This document shows, one piece after another, positions 50,807 to 63,238 of a stretch of 64,000 nt of DNA (positions are counted from its first letter, which is position 1; every line of letters starts with the position of its first letter). Under the pieces are notes generated by a model. It was not told the DNA's origin and did no database searches. It saw only the letters and a program-made list of their open reading frames with translations. Origin of the DNA: Henckelia pumila (Eukaryota; Streptophyta; Magnoliopsida; Lamiales; Gesneriaceae). The position numbers and the translations under genes were made by a program. Location: NCBI RefSeq assembly GCF_033568475.1, contig NC_133122.1:15256763-15320762 (forward strand), written 5' to 3'.

Positions 50807-51755
50807 ATATATATGTGTGTGTATATATGACTGGATTATTGTTGTCCATAGTTGAGATTATTTTGCCCGAGTCTCCCACAAATATTTTTATTTTTGTAGT
50901 ATTCCATGAGTAATTGGACCACTTTAAAAAAGTAATAATAATGACTATAATTTTTGTGAGAGAAAAATCCGTGAGGCGAGAAACAAGGCCATGTGTTGGA
51001 ATAATTGGATCTAATGACATAGGGGTGGGATTGGTTGGTTGAATATTCATCAACTTCGGAAAGAGGATACATACATAAGCGAATGATTGAGACCCACGCC
51101 AATTTTATAGTTATTGGGACACTTGGGTCTACACTCTCATGCACGAAAGTTACCTCTTGGACCATTATTAACAAATCTCCATTTATTAGATATATATATA
51201 TATATATATATATTTCTAAGTTTTTAGTAATGTAAAAGAAATGGTAAGAAGGGAGACCATTGTATTCTAGTTTATTAAAAATGTAGTGAAATGACTCTTA
51301 AATGTGTATGAAACATTTGTGGCTTCAATTTAAACATTTTATAACAACAGCAATCATGTTAAACTAACATCGTCATGAAAATTGATGGAAGAATTGTTTG
51401 GCTATATCTACAACCCTACAAAATGGAATCAAAAGCAATCCTACAACTCCAATAATGGACTCCTTCACACAACATAGAACATGTTATCTACATATTTGCC
51501 AAAACATCAAAACAAATATACACGTCAAACAGAGTTGAGATCGGGGCCGGGGTTTTGTGGGGGGAAAGACGGTGCGACGAATGGACTTGGGGCCGGCAAA
51601 GTGAAATAGAGGAAGGCGAGACCCGACGACTGCATGGATTTTGAATAGTTGAGATTTGTAACTTCATAAACTTGTACACGAAATTTCAAAAACATTTCAA
51701 CACAAATAGCCATCAACTCATCATGCCTCTCGCTGGATCCGCCCCTATGCACATT
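49717..51755. other. Intergenic region downstream of the receptor kinase gene
   Basis: AT-rich DNA with a mixed AT/GT microsatellite at about 50770-50828 and a TA run near 51189-51213. Short open frames show no known family. The last 250 bases next to 51756 are probably 3' untranslated sequence of the kinase gene. Confidence 0.55.
50770..50828. repeat. Compound AT/GT microsatellite
   Basis: Runs of AT, then GT (about 10 units), then mixed TA and GT. Confidence 0.85.
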
Positions 51756-54728
51756 CTACCGCCCATCGGATGAAGTGAACAACTCGGCAAATCCGGCAGG
51801 CCTGGCCGGAATACTCCCCTTACTATCCTCAAGGTCCATATAACTAGAACATTTCCCTTCCGCCTCTTGCCAATCTTTCACCATTTGGTTAAGCGGGAGG
51901 CTATAATCAATACCACAATATTCCACAGTATCATCGTCTATTGTCTTCCATTTCTCGACCAGAGATGCCAAGACATTGACAGCATGCCCCATATCGGGTC
52001 GTTGGCCAGGCTCCCGCGCGGTGCAGTGTCCGGCAAGCTCCGACACGCTTAAGATGCTATCAAATGTTTCATCTTTTAGGTCTAGTGCTTGATCAATGGC
52101 TGCCGTTAACTTTTCTTTATTTGATTTAACTTGCCAGAACCATCCAACCAAGTATTGGATTTCCTCAGGTCTTTCCTCGTCGATGGCCATCATTCCGGTT
52201 AATAGTTCCATTAACACGACACCAAAGCTGAATACATCAGCTTTTGTGGTGATTTTACCTGTCACTGAAATGAAGTGGAAGAGTTACTATGTAAATTATC
52301 ATGTTTGGAGTAAATGTAAATGGTTAAGAAACCATCAAAATTTGAGTTTAATAGAGAGCACCATAAAATCAGCAATATGGTTACCTGCATATTCAGGAGC
52401 TAGGTATCCAAAAGTTCCGGCTAGCCGTGTCACCACAGATTTTTTGCCATCAGGGGCTAGTTTGACAAGCCCAAAATCTGATACTTTAGCTCGAAAATCG
52501 TCACCAAGTAAGATATTAGAAGATTTGAGGTCGCGGTGTATAAAACTTTGATGAGCAAGAGTATGAAGGTACTCCATTGCCCGAGCGACATCTAGGGCAA
52601 TATTTAGCCTTCTCTTCCAAGAAAGAGGCTCTGATTGAAATTCCTTCCAGTGAAAAAGATGCTTGCTGAGGGCACCTTGATGCATGTACTCGTAAACAAG
52701 AATCCTTTCGTTTCCTTGGACTGAATATCCCAAAAGAGATACTAAATGCCGGTGACGAACTTTGGAAAGAACAGCGATTTCGGATTGAAATTCGTCTAAT
52801 GCCTTGCTGCTAAACACTGCACCTTCCATCCTTTTCACGGCTATTTTAGTCCCATCATCCAATTCTCCCTTGTAAACTACACCAAAACCACCACGACCAA
52901 GTTCATTTTCGGGAGCGAAATTCTTGGTCATATTTCGAAGAACTTGAACCGATATGACAAGATTTCCGGCCTCAACCACATGGGACTCACTACTGTTTAT
53001 GCTTGCAGAGCCACTTGTAGCTAAAGAAGACATGCTTCTATTTGTGTTATCAGCAACAACAATTTTTACTGTGTTTTCTGAATCAGATGGCTCTCTTGGG
53101 TGAACCACAAGGGAGGAGCTTGGAGCAGGGTCCCTGGTTTTTTTGTTCTTGCAGATATAAATAGACAATGGCACGACCAAGCAAACAAGAATCGCAAAAC
53201 TAGCAACAGGTGCAACAATGGCGAATATCTTAGGATTCTTGGAACGATTCCCTTCTATATATGTTGAACTAGAAGAATTAAATGTGGAACCAACTGTTGG
53301 TGAAAATGGGACAGGTGAGGGTCGTGAACTCGGAGAAACAGAGTTATTACCTTGTGAAGGTGATTCAGGATTCAAGTTTAATAGAGAGTTTCCACTTAGA
53401 AAAAGCTTTACATTGTCACTAAAATTAGGAACAGGAGGGGAGAGGTTGTTTTCACTCAAATTCAACAAAATTAAAGATTTCAAACCAGTCCAATTTGTTG
53501 GGATCGGACCAGATAGATTGTTGGACTGCAGTGATATACGGGTAAGCGAATCAAGCTCTGCAAGTGAAGGGCTTAAAGTACCATAAAGATTAGAGCTTTG
53601 CAAGTTTATGATATCCACATGTCTATTAACATCACAAGTCACTCCAAACCAAGATGCACATGGATCATTGCCAGACCATGATTGGACGAGCTTGGAGGGG
53701 TAATTTACCCCATCAAGAAAATCTAAGAGCGCCATAACTTCTGGTGCGCAGAGAGTTCCAGGATTTGGAAGACAAAATGGATTTGATGAATAAGTATAAT
53801 TAACGGCTTTGAATTTTGGTATAGGACCCATGAAATGATTGTTGTTCAAATCTAGATGGACTAACGCCATATTTGCTATTCCGGCAGGAATTAAACCAAC
53901 AAGATCGTTTCTATTGAGATTAAGATCTTGCAAAGATGCTAAATCACCGATATTTTCAGGGATTTTACCTGAAAAATGGTTTCCATGGAGCCAGAGACTA
54001 GTGAGTGAGACCATGCTTGAAACCACATCAATTGGACCAGTCATGCCATCTGTTTGCCCATTTAACCATAGAATTGTCAAAAGAGATCCCCGAAAACTCT
54101 CCGGGATGGTACCTGAAATTCGATTCAAAGACAGTTTCAAGACCTCTAAAGACGACATATTTCCCAAGAACTCAGGCAAAGGACCAGCCAAATTGCAGTT
54201 CATAAGAGAGAGATTCTTCAACTGGGCTGAATCTTGCAAGTCAGAAGGCAAAAACCAGCCCTTGGTGGCATTCAAAGGGATGTTATCCAATGCCAAAACC
54301 TCCAAATTCACAAGCCCTTTAAAGAAATCTGACGGGATTGTGTTAAAATTGTTGTAATCCAAATAAGCATATCTCAATTCAGACAACCCACTGAAAGAGG
54401 GCAAACTCCCACTAAACTGGTTCTGCTGAAGGCCTAAATTCTGCAGCATAGACAACTGGTTGAAATTTTTAGGTAAAGGGCCTTTCAAACCCAACCCTCT
54501 GACCTGAATCTGCGTAACCCTGCCACCAGAACAAAACACATGACTCCAGCTCGGAGGACCACAAGGGTCGTCGCCATTGATAGGCCAGTTCAAAAGCTCT
54601 GCATTTTCCAAACCTTTTCTGAACTCATTCAAAATAGCTAAATCATTAGGGTCCGTAACACTACAAACAACCGAAAACCCAAAGAGAAAAAGCACCGCAA
54701 CGATCCTAATCTTGGCTTTAACCTCCAT
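51756..54728 (-). CDS. TMK: TMK-type leucine-rich-repeat receptor kinase, two exons, 950 aa
   Basis: Exon 1 is 54728-52385 and exon 2 is 52264-51756; the intron is GT-AG and lies in the kinase domain just after the APE motif. A signal peptide (residues 1-25) precedes two LRR blocks. They are split by a Cys-containing island (NPFCLPNPGTLCAP to NDPCASWFGVTC), the mark of the TMK family. One membrane segment lies at about 501-525. The kinase has GRGGFGVVYKG from residue 611, the ATP-binding Lys at 632, HRDLK at 731, DFG at 751 and APE, so it should be active. The end (IPARPAGFAELFTSSDGR) is the usual TMK tail. Arabidopsis TMKs are plasma-membrane kinases in auxin signalling and cell expansion. 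An ATG 18 bases upstream (54746) is possible, but the inner one gives a better signal peptide. Which TMK member this is remains open. Confidence 0.94.
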
Positions 54729-54746
54729 TACAGACGCTTGAAGCAA

Positions 54747-55760
54747 AAGAGCTACTGTATAGGCATTGCTCGCAGTTTCTCAAGAACCAAATCCGAAATC
54801 TTGTGAGAAAAAGAGTGGAGGAGAAAATGGGACATGGGTTAGAAAAATCCAAAAGCATGAAGGGGGGATCATAGGAGTGAGAATGATGATGAACACTTCG
54901 CAGGTAACCAAGAATTATCGACAAAATATATTTTAAACTATAAATTTGGAAAGAGGGAAAATTAGTTTGTTGTTAAGGCTTGGAGAGGAAGCGAAGTGGA
55001 TCTTTGATGAGATTGGCTCAATTTCTACATGAAGAAATTAAAAACGTAAATCAAGGAAGAAAATTATCGATGGATGCATGCGATATCCAAACATTTGATC
55101 TAATATAATAATATAATAATAGTCGTAAAAGAGCCAAGTATATTTTTTTCAAGTTTTCCAATATTGTTACAACTTACATCATAGAAAAGGCACATATTCA
55201 GCTCTTAAAAATACGGTTGAGTACTTGTAAAATAATAAAAACTTTAATTTATTTATCAATACGATCTCAAACGAGTTTGTCATCTAAAATGTGTTTTCGA
55301 TCTATTACATGTTTACTCAGTGCGCATCGAAAAGTAATGTATATCGCACATTAATTGTTGATGAAAACAATTTATATATCTAAAAACTATATATTCATTT
55401 TTTTATAAAATTAGTTAGATTACTTGCTAATTTGTTATGAATGAGTTTTATTTAGTAAGAATTCTAGTAATTAGCTTGGAATTATCATTATTATTTTATT
55501 TTAAACAAAAATGTAAGTCATATTTGGGTATTTTCTAATCTGTACGAAGAAAGGGACATTTCGTCTTTTTATTATCATGGAACGTGACTATGCGTGATAA
55601 ACTTTATTATTAAACAAACACTAATAAATTGCATTTATTATCAATATCTTTATTGATAAAAGGGTAATTAATCCTTGCCTTCATGGAATTTTGGGCTGTA
55701 CAATGTTTTAGTTTTAGAAATTAATTGAAAAATGTGATTATGTTTGACATAATGATATTA
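54747..55760. other. Upstream flank of the receptor kinase gene
   Basis: The first 180 bases are probably promoter and 5' untranslated region of the kinase gene; no clear TATA box was picked out. Beyond is AT-rich DNA without a gene up to the E2 insertion. Confidence 0.5.
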
Positions 55761-56836
55761 GTGTTTGTAACATCCGGTACTTTTAATACGTAAATTTGCA
55801 TGCATAATTAGGGATTTTATTTATTTAAAATTTTAGAATATGGGTTAAATATTTATGTGAATTATTTGTGCATGTTTTAAGTTATTTTTAAGTATTTAAC
55901 CCATAATTAGTGATTTTCACGATTTATGGAAATTAATTGTTTTGATCGCGTTGACGGGACCGTGGACGGACGAGATGACAACTTTCTATCCAATTTATTT
56001 CATGAGCCTTTTAAGAGCCCAAAAATATTATTTTGAGTTTTATTTCCTCAAAATTTTCAGTATTTAATTTTATATATTTTTAGGAGTCCGTTTTTATTCA
56101 AATTAAGCCAAAATAATGACTTTTTAGTATTTTTAAAATTTCCTTAATTATATAATTCAAGATTTATGATTAGTATCAGATTTAAATATTTTAAGTGGAG
56201 TCTTTAATTATATACTTTGGTATATTAATTAAGTAATTTATGTAGGGTAATTATATTTAAAATTTTAAATCCTAAAACTACCCAACCCTACGCTCAATCC
56301 CTCCATCAGCCGCCTCCATCATTTTTCTCACCCCCATCCATCATCTTCTTCCTCGAACCACAGCCAAGGAGGTTCCATAGCCGAGTTTCTTCGAAGTTTC
56401 AAGGTTGCTCGTCGTCCCGTCATCCCGGAATCGTTTTACACGTTGCTTTCTCTTCAACTTCTGTGGAAGGCATGTTTTCTTTCTCAAATTTTCGTTCCAT
56501 ATCAGTGGGTAATAGTGTGCATGTGTATGCAGCAGAAACATCCAAGAAATTTTCAGAAAAACATTGGCTTTTGATTGTTATGCACTTTGTTCATGTATTC
56601 CTTCCATCATGCTCATGTTTTATTCAACCATGGTGCGTCCCGCTGCTGGCCAGGGGTCTTGAGGTTGTGTAAGGGTGGTCTGGACTCGAGTGGCTCGAGT
56701 GGTTCGAGCCAAACGAGCCCAGGAAGCAAGCTAGGTGATCGGGTGTCCTAGATCGGCGCAGGTTAGGGTTTAAGGGAAAGGGTGATCGGTTAAGGTGTAG
56801 GAGGTGCATGGGGCTGAGGCCTTGGGCTGGTTTTGT

Positions 56837-56865
56837 CCGCCCAGACGTGGGCTACGTCTGGGCGG
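56837..56865 (+). other. LTR hairpin A of E2 (12-bp perfect stem)
   Basis: Arms ccgcccagacgt and acgtctgggcgg around loop gggct. Relative to E1, position 56843 (A) and its partner 56859 (T) are both changed, which keeps the pair. Confidence 0.75.
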
Positions 56866-56898
56866 CAGAGCTCCGGCCAGGGACGGCGGAGCAGGGCG

Positions 56899-56923
56899 GC
56901 AGCAGCCCTAGAAGGGCTGCTGC
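56899..56923 (+). other. LTR hairpin B of E2 (11-bp perfect stem)
   Basis: Arms gcagcagccct and agggctgctgc around loop aga. Relative to E1, 56906 (C) and its partner 56916 (G) are both changed. Confidence 0.75.
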
Positions 56924-57660
56924 TCGCGGCCGTAACAGAAACGAGGGGGGGGAGGCTTCGGGTTATGGGTTTGGGTTGGTCAGGGTCCGGTCCTGGGGGT
57001 CAGGGTCGGGTCAGTAGAGTCTAGGGTCGGGTTAAGTGAGTCCGGGTCCAGGTTAGGTGGGCCGGGCTCGAGTATTTTTAATTTTAAAGTATTTTAGGAT
57101 TTAATTGTTTTTTGGGCCAATTAAATTAGAAATAAAATTATTTGGGCTTCCAAATAATTTTATTTGGACTTTTCAAAATATTTTTAAGTTAGCCCAATAA
57201 TTTTTATGGGCTCGTGGGCCCATAGGAATTTTTGGGCCAGTCAGTGTATTTTTGGGCCAGTCTAGAACTTTATTGGGTTTAATTAAGTTAATGGGCTTAA
57301 ATATTTTATTTAGGCCCAGTTAAGTTAATCAAGTTATTTGGGCTTAAAAATGTGTTAATGGGCTTAAGTATGTTAATGGGCCAGATTTTAAGAAAATGGG
57401 CTTGAGTGTTAGGGCCAGCAGCTCAGTACAAACCATGAGAAATTTGCATGTGTCCTGATTATATATTTAATTATTATATGCATGAAAGTTATTTTAGTAT
57501 TTATATGTTAGTATGAAAAATTAAATTAAATATATATGAAGGACACACATTTTATTTAAGTACATGCATTCACGAAATAATTTTATGGCATGATTTAATG
57601 TTTAAGGTTGAGCAAATAAAAATTTTATGTTGGAAGTTGAAGTAGTGTGACAATTATCAG

Positions 57661-57743
57661 GGGGACCAGTCCCCATTTATCAGGGCAGTTTACTGTCATT
57701 ATCAGGGTAGTTTACTACCAAATTTTCAGGGTGATTCGTCACC
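57661..57743 (+). other. Run of four small hairpins in the E2 LTR
   Basis: In order: ggggaccagtcccc (57661), ggcagtttactgtc (57684), ggtagtttactacc (57706) and ggtgattcgtcacc (57730), spaced by about 8-10 bases and mostly preceded by tcagg. The E1 LTR has the matching set at 22981-22919 (minus strand). Confidence 0.7.
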
Positions 57744-58392
57744 GCCACGTACGTTGGTTTAAGAGACTGATCAGTCGAACTTTATCAGGTTACACTATGG
57801 ATACAACCATGCTATGTTAGAAAAATGTATGCTCAACAATGTTTCAGTATGTATTATATGATTATAGTTAAGATCAGTTTTTAAGCAAGATATTATAATT
57901 CATGATTTTTAGCATGCTCATTCATGTATATGTTATGTATTAGTATTCCAGTGTTTTAAATTATTTTAAACTCTTGTTATGTTAGCATGTTGGGCCTCTA
58001 GGCTCACTACACTGGTATGGTGCAGGTGATTACGTTGAGGATGTAGTACCCACTGGAGGCGAGGACGTATGAGTGGACATGCAGTGATTCCCCCGCGGCC
58101 GTCGTCTGAGTCTTAATGATTTTATGGAATATTAAACACATCGTTATTTTTACTTAAATATTTTCAGTGCATGCAAACATTTTACTTATTTGTTTAGTAC
58201 AATGTTTTTATTTTAATGCATGACTCAGATATTTAATTTACTAAAGATTTTATTTTTTTCATAAGTCATTTATTTTTAAATTCATTTATTCTGTGCATAT
58301 ATGTATGGGCATGTATGTACATATATGTTTAATTAGTACTTTAAAAAAAAAATATTTCCGCATTTAATAATATTAGTACTAGATGTTTCAAT

Positions 58393-58404
58393 TGGTATCA
58401 GAGA
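58393..58404 (+). other. Primer binding site of E2 (initiator Met tRNA type)
   Basis: TGGTATCAGAGA follows the LTR by two bases. It matches initiator tRNA-Met at 11 of 12 positions, against all 12 in E1. Confidence 0.8.
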
Positions 58405-58593
58405 GGTCGTTCTTGGTGGGGTCATCACTGCTATGCGAGCTCAGAAATCCACGCTACCGATCTGTAAGTTTTAATTGCTTTTAGTATGATCTAGTAGTAT
58501 CATGTTTAAAACTTAAGCATTTATGTTAGCAGAAAATTTTTAAGTACTTAGTTATGCATTGCGATTTACGTAAAGAAATTGTGATGGTGCAGA

Positions 58594-61500
58594 ATGCCTC
58601 CGAGACCAGTGAACAGACGTGGGGGACCTCCACCTCCACCTCCACCTCCGCAGAACCCTCTATCAGCATTGGAGCAGGCCAATGCAAACATGATGGCTGG
58701 GATTACTGCTCTGTTGGAGCAGCAGACGGCGCGTCCTAGGCTTTCCCATGAGGAGGATATGGCTGAGCGGTTCCAGAAGAAGGGACCGAAGGAGTTTACT
58801 GGTACCACCGATCCATTGGTGGCTGAGGGGTGGATTCGCTCTTTGGAGTCCATCTTTGCTTATATGGGGATTACTGACACCGACAGGGTGAACTGTGCGA
58901 TGTATATGATGAAGGGCGATGCAGCTCTTTGGTGAGAGGGTGCAGCCAGGGGAGTACATCTTCCTACTTTGACTTGGGCGGAGTTTAAGCGTATCTTTTA
59001 CGCCAAATACTTCACGGAGGATGCGCGCAGTCGTATGATCCGAGAGTTTATGAGTCTCCGGCAGGGGGATAAGATAGTTGTGGAGTACATCAGACAGTTC
59101 GAGAGGGGCTGTCACTTTGTGCCGCTGATTGCTGACAGTGCACCTGAGAAGATGAGATAGTTTATCGAGGGGCTCAGGGCAGAAATCAAGCATGACGTTC
59201 GTATGGCGGACGTCCCTACTTTTGAGGCTGCAGTCAGTAGAGCCTTGCGTTCCGAGGAGGGCAGGATAGAGATCCATAGGGAGCAGCAGGGTAAGAGGCA
59301 GTTTCAGTCTGGGTATCAGCAACCATCTTCGCAGCCTCCTGCGAAGAAGCAGTCTACTGGGCCGTCTAAGGGCCCGAATCAGCAGCAGAGGCCACAGCAG
59401 CCGAGGGGCGGGGCCCCTAATACTGCAGAATTTCCTACTTGCCCGAAGTGCCAGAAAAAGCATCCAGGACCATGTCTTCTAGGAGCGGGCGTCTGTTTTC
59501 ATTGTAAGGAGCCAGGGCATCAGATGGCCAATTGCCCGAGGAGGAGGAACACTACAGGGAGAGTGTTCGTGATGCAGGCTGAGGAGGCAGACCCAGATAC
59601 CTCCTTGATCACCGGTATATCTTATCCTAATATTTTATAATTTCTTTTTGGTTAAGAATTTCGATTTTTCTTGTGGAATAATTTGTTATTTGGGATTTCC
59701 TATCTGCATGTTAGAATAGGAAGCATGTTTTACTTGTGATTAGAATTAAGGGTTGTTAGTGATTCATCTTTGGGGGAAAAGTTTAGTAATAGTATGAATT
59801 GTTGGGATTCTTCTGCGTGCAGGGAGAATTCTAGTTGGAGGTAACTCCACGTTTGCGTTGCTAGATTCAGGGGCTACGCATTCGTTTATCTCCCTAGAGT
59901 TCATCAGACGGATAGGCATCACACCGGAGATTGCCAACAGTGGTTATGATGTCACTATGCCGTCAGGACAGATTATTACTACCTCCAGTGTCATCCGAGA
60001 GCTGGAGTTAGAGCTACAGGGACACACCATCCACGCAGATGTAGTGGTGTTACCGTTGAGCGGGTTTGATTTGATTCTGGGTATGGACTGGTTGACAGTC
60101 AATGGAGCTTTGATTGATTTCCGTCGGAGGACAGTGTCAGTGAAACCAACAGGAGGCGACTCGTTTACTTTTCATGCATCTCAGAGCAGTAGTACTCCTC
60201 AGGTGATATCTCTTATTCAGGCGAGGAAGTTATTGAGACGGGGTTGCCGAGGTTTCCTAGCGAGTATTGTCACGGCCTCAGAACCATCTAGCAGATCATT
60301 ATCAGAGATAGAGGTGGTTCGTGATTTTCCGGATGTATTTCCGGAGGATGTTGAAGGAATTCCACCAGTGAGAGATGTGGAGTTCGGTATCGACTTAGTG
60401 CCAGACACCGTGCCTATCTCTAAGGCACCGTACAGACTTGCTCCTACCGAGATGAAAGAGTTGAAGGAGCAGATACAAGAGTTATTAGAGAAAGGCTTTG
60501 TTCGTCCTAGCTTTTCTCCATGGGGAGCTCCAGTGTTGTTTGTGAAGAAGAAGGATGGCAGTATGAGACTGTGCATCGATTATCGAGAGCTCAGAGTCAC
60601 GGTGAAGAATAAGTACCCATTGCCGAGGATAGAGGACTTATTTGACCAGTTGCAGGGAGCTTCAGTGTTCTCCAAGATCGATCTGCGATCTGGTTATCAT
60701 CAGTTGCAAGTTAGAGATGCAGATGTGTCCAAGACTGCTTTCCGGACACGTTATGGGCATTACGAGTTCTTAGTGATGCCATTTGGGATGACCAATGCTC
60801 CAGCGGTTTTCATGGATCTCATGAACCGAGTATTTCAGCCGTATCTCGATCAGTTCATCATAGTCTTTATTGATGATATCTTGATCTATTCTAGGAGCAT
60901 TGAGGAGCATAGGCAGCATCTACAGACAGCCTTGCGGACTTTGAGGGAACATCGGTTGTATGCCAAGTTCAGCAAGTGCGAGTTTTGGCTTGAGCAGGTG
61001 GCATTTCTTGGCCACATTATTTCGAGAGATGGGATTGCAGTGGATCAGTCGAAGGTTGAGGCGGTTCAGAATTGGGGGATTCCAAAGAATGCTTCAGATA
61101 TTCGCAGTTTCATGGGTTTGGCAGGATATTATAGGAAGTTCATCAAGGTTTTTTCCTCTATTGCTGTACCCTTGACTTCCTTAACCAAGAAGAATGCGAA
61201 GTTTAGTTGGAGTCCAGACTGTCAGAGGAGCTTCGATCAGCTGAAGGAAGCACTCACTACCGCACCAGTTTTGGCAATGATAGTACCACACGAGGAGTTA
61301 GTGGTGTACACTGACGCGTCTAAGCTAGGTTTAGGCGCGGTACTTATGCAGTGTGGTAAGGTTATTGCATATGCGTCGAGGCAGTTGAAGATTCACGAGC
61401 AGAGCTACCCGACACATGATTTGGAGTTAGCAGCAGTGGTCTTCGCTTTGAAAATCTGGAGGCACTATCTGTATGGTGAGAAGTGCAAGATTTTCACAAA

Positions 61501-63193
61501 CCACAAGAGTCTCAAATATTTCTTCACTCAGAAGGAATTGAACATGAGACAATGCCGATGGTTGGAGTTAGTGAAGGATTATGACTGTGACAATAGCTAC
61601 CATCCAGGTAAAGCTAATGTAGTGGTCGATGCTTTGAGTTGGAAGTCGTCAGTGGTGTCGTGTTTGACAGTGCAGCTACCACTGCAGAGCGAGATTCAGA
61701 GGTTTGATTTGGAGTTGTACTCGAGTGGTCATGCACCGAGCTTGTCAGTGTTGACGGTGCAGCCGATTCTGCGAGATCGGATCAGAGTTGGACAGACTAC
61801 TGATGAGGAGTTACAGCGTTGGAGGCAGAGGGATGAGGCCAAGGGTGGTCGTCTGTATACAGTTGTGGATGGCATCGTTCAGTACCGTGGTAGGATGTGG
61901 GTACCAAACGTCGATCAGTTGAGAGTTGAGATTTTGGCAGAGGCTCACACATCTCCGTACTCCATTCACCCCGGAAGTACGAAGATGTACAGAGATTTGC
62001 AGTTATTATATTGGTGGCCCGGGATGAAGAGAGACATCGGGAGAGTTGTGTCAGAGTGCTTGACTTGTCAGCGAGTCAAGGCAGAGCATCAGCGTCCAGC
62101 AGGACTTCTTAGACCTCTTTCTATTCCAGAATGGAAATGGGAGAACATTACGATGGACTTTGTAGTTGGCCTTCCGAGGAGTGCTAGAAGATGTACAGCT
62201 ATATGGGTGATCGTGGATAGACTCACCAAGTCAGCTCATTTCTTGCCGGTGAGGACTACCTACTCCTTGACACAGTATGCAGAGCTGTACATCAAGGAGA
62301 TTGTTAGATTGCATGGCATACCTGTGTCCATTGTATCCGATAGAGATTCGAGATTCACATCCGCATTTTGGAAGAGTTTGCACACAGCTTTGGGGACTAG
62401 ACTACTGTTCAGCACAGCTTTTCATCCCCAGACAGATGGTCAGTCAGAGAGGGTGATACAGATTCTTGAGGATTTATTGAGAGCCTGTGTCATCGATTTT
62501 CAGGGCTCATGGGAGACTAGACTGCCATTAGTGGAGTTTACCTATAACAACAGTTTTCAGTCGTCTATAGGTATGGCTCCTTATGCAGCGTTGTATGGGA
62601 GGAGATGCAGATCTTCTGTGCATTGGGATGAGGTTGGCGAGAGGATTTTACTCGGTCCCGAGATTGTGCAGCAGACAGCTGACATTGTGACTCAGATTCG
62701 GGATCGCATGAAGACTGCTCAGAGTCGTCAGAAGAGTTATGCAGATACTCGACGACGAGATTTGGAGTTCGCAGTAGGTGATCACGTGTTTCTGAAAGTG
62801 TCACCTATGAAGGGAGTGGTACGATTTGGCCGGAGAGGTAAGCTTAATCCGAGGTATATAGGGCCATTCGAGATCTTGGAGAGAGTTGGCACGTTGGCCT
62901 ACCGTTTAGCTCTACCGCCAGGGCTTGCAGCAGTGCACAACGTTTTCCATGTATCCATGCTGCGGAGATATGTCTCCAACCCGTCGCATATGTTGGATTA
63001 TGAGCCTCTTCAGTTGACACCGGAGTTAGCATTTGAGGAGAGGCCTATACGGATCTTGGCTAGGGAGGAGCGCAGATTGAGGACGCGAGTCATACCGATG
63101 GTCAGAGTCCAGTGGCTGAATCACTCAGAGGAGGAAGCTACTTGGGAGACCGAGGCAGACATGAGGACTCGCTACCCGGAGTTGTTCGGGTAA
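58594..63193 (+). pseudogene. E2 gag-pol, decayed copy with stops and an intron-like insertion
   Basis: The frame begins at the ATG at 58594, matching the E1 start. A TGA at 58933-58935 replaces the second Trp of the gag WW pair, and a TAG at 59158-59160 replaces a Gln. The CCHC knuckle (CFHCKEPGHQMANC) is intact. A 208-base GT-AG insertion (59615-59822) precedes the protease; without it the frame would run straight on to 63193. Protease DSG, RT FIDD and the integrase triad residues are kept. RT has lost an Asn codon after YREL (about 60594). The RNase H Asp of TDHKSL is Asn (codon 61499-61501), and an Arg in DALSRK is Trp. This copy cannot make an active polyprotein. Confidence 0.92.
59615..59822 (+). 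other. Intron-like 208-base insertion between gag and protease of E2
   Basis: It begins gtatat and ends gtgcag, is U-rich, and interrupts the codons accg / ggagaattc that are continuous in E1. Its length is not a multiple of three, and exact removal joins the gag frame to the pol frame. If left in, translation stops at 59638-59640 after the zinc knuckle. Confidence 0.75.
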
Positions 63194-63218
63194 GTACTTT
63201 AATTTCGAGGACGAAATT

Positions 63219-63232
63219 CAATTTAAGGGGGG
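63219..63232 (+). other. Polypurine tract of E2
   Basis: A purine run (aaggggggaaaaa) lies just before the 3' LTR, after the atttcgaggacgaaat palindrome at 63202-63217. Confidence 0.8.
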
Positions 63233-63238
63233 AAAAAT

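Larger units (their letters stand above)
55766..58390 (+). repeat. 5' LTR of E2 (2625 bp)
   Basis: It starts TGTAACATCCGG and ends AGATGTTTCA. It follows the E1 LTR along most of its length but is a diverged subfamily. Conserved blocks include gacgggaccgtggacg near 55953 and the hairpins at 56837-56865, 56899-56923 and 57661-57743. Confidence 0.93.

Noticed and set aside
58663..59463. 266-aa minus-strand frame opposite the E2 gag
   Set aside because: It is the antisense shadow of gag, as is the 174-aa frame at 28455-28979 opposite the E1 gag.
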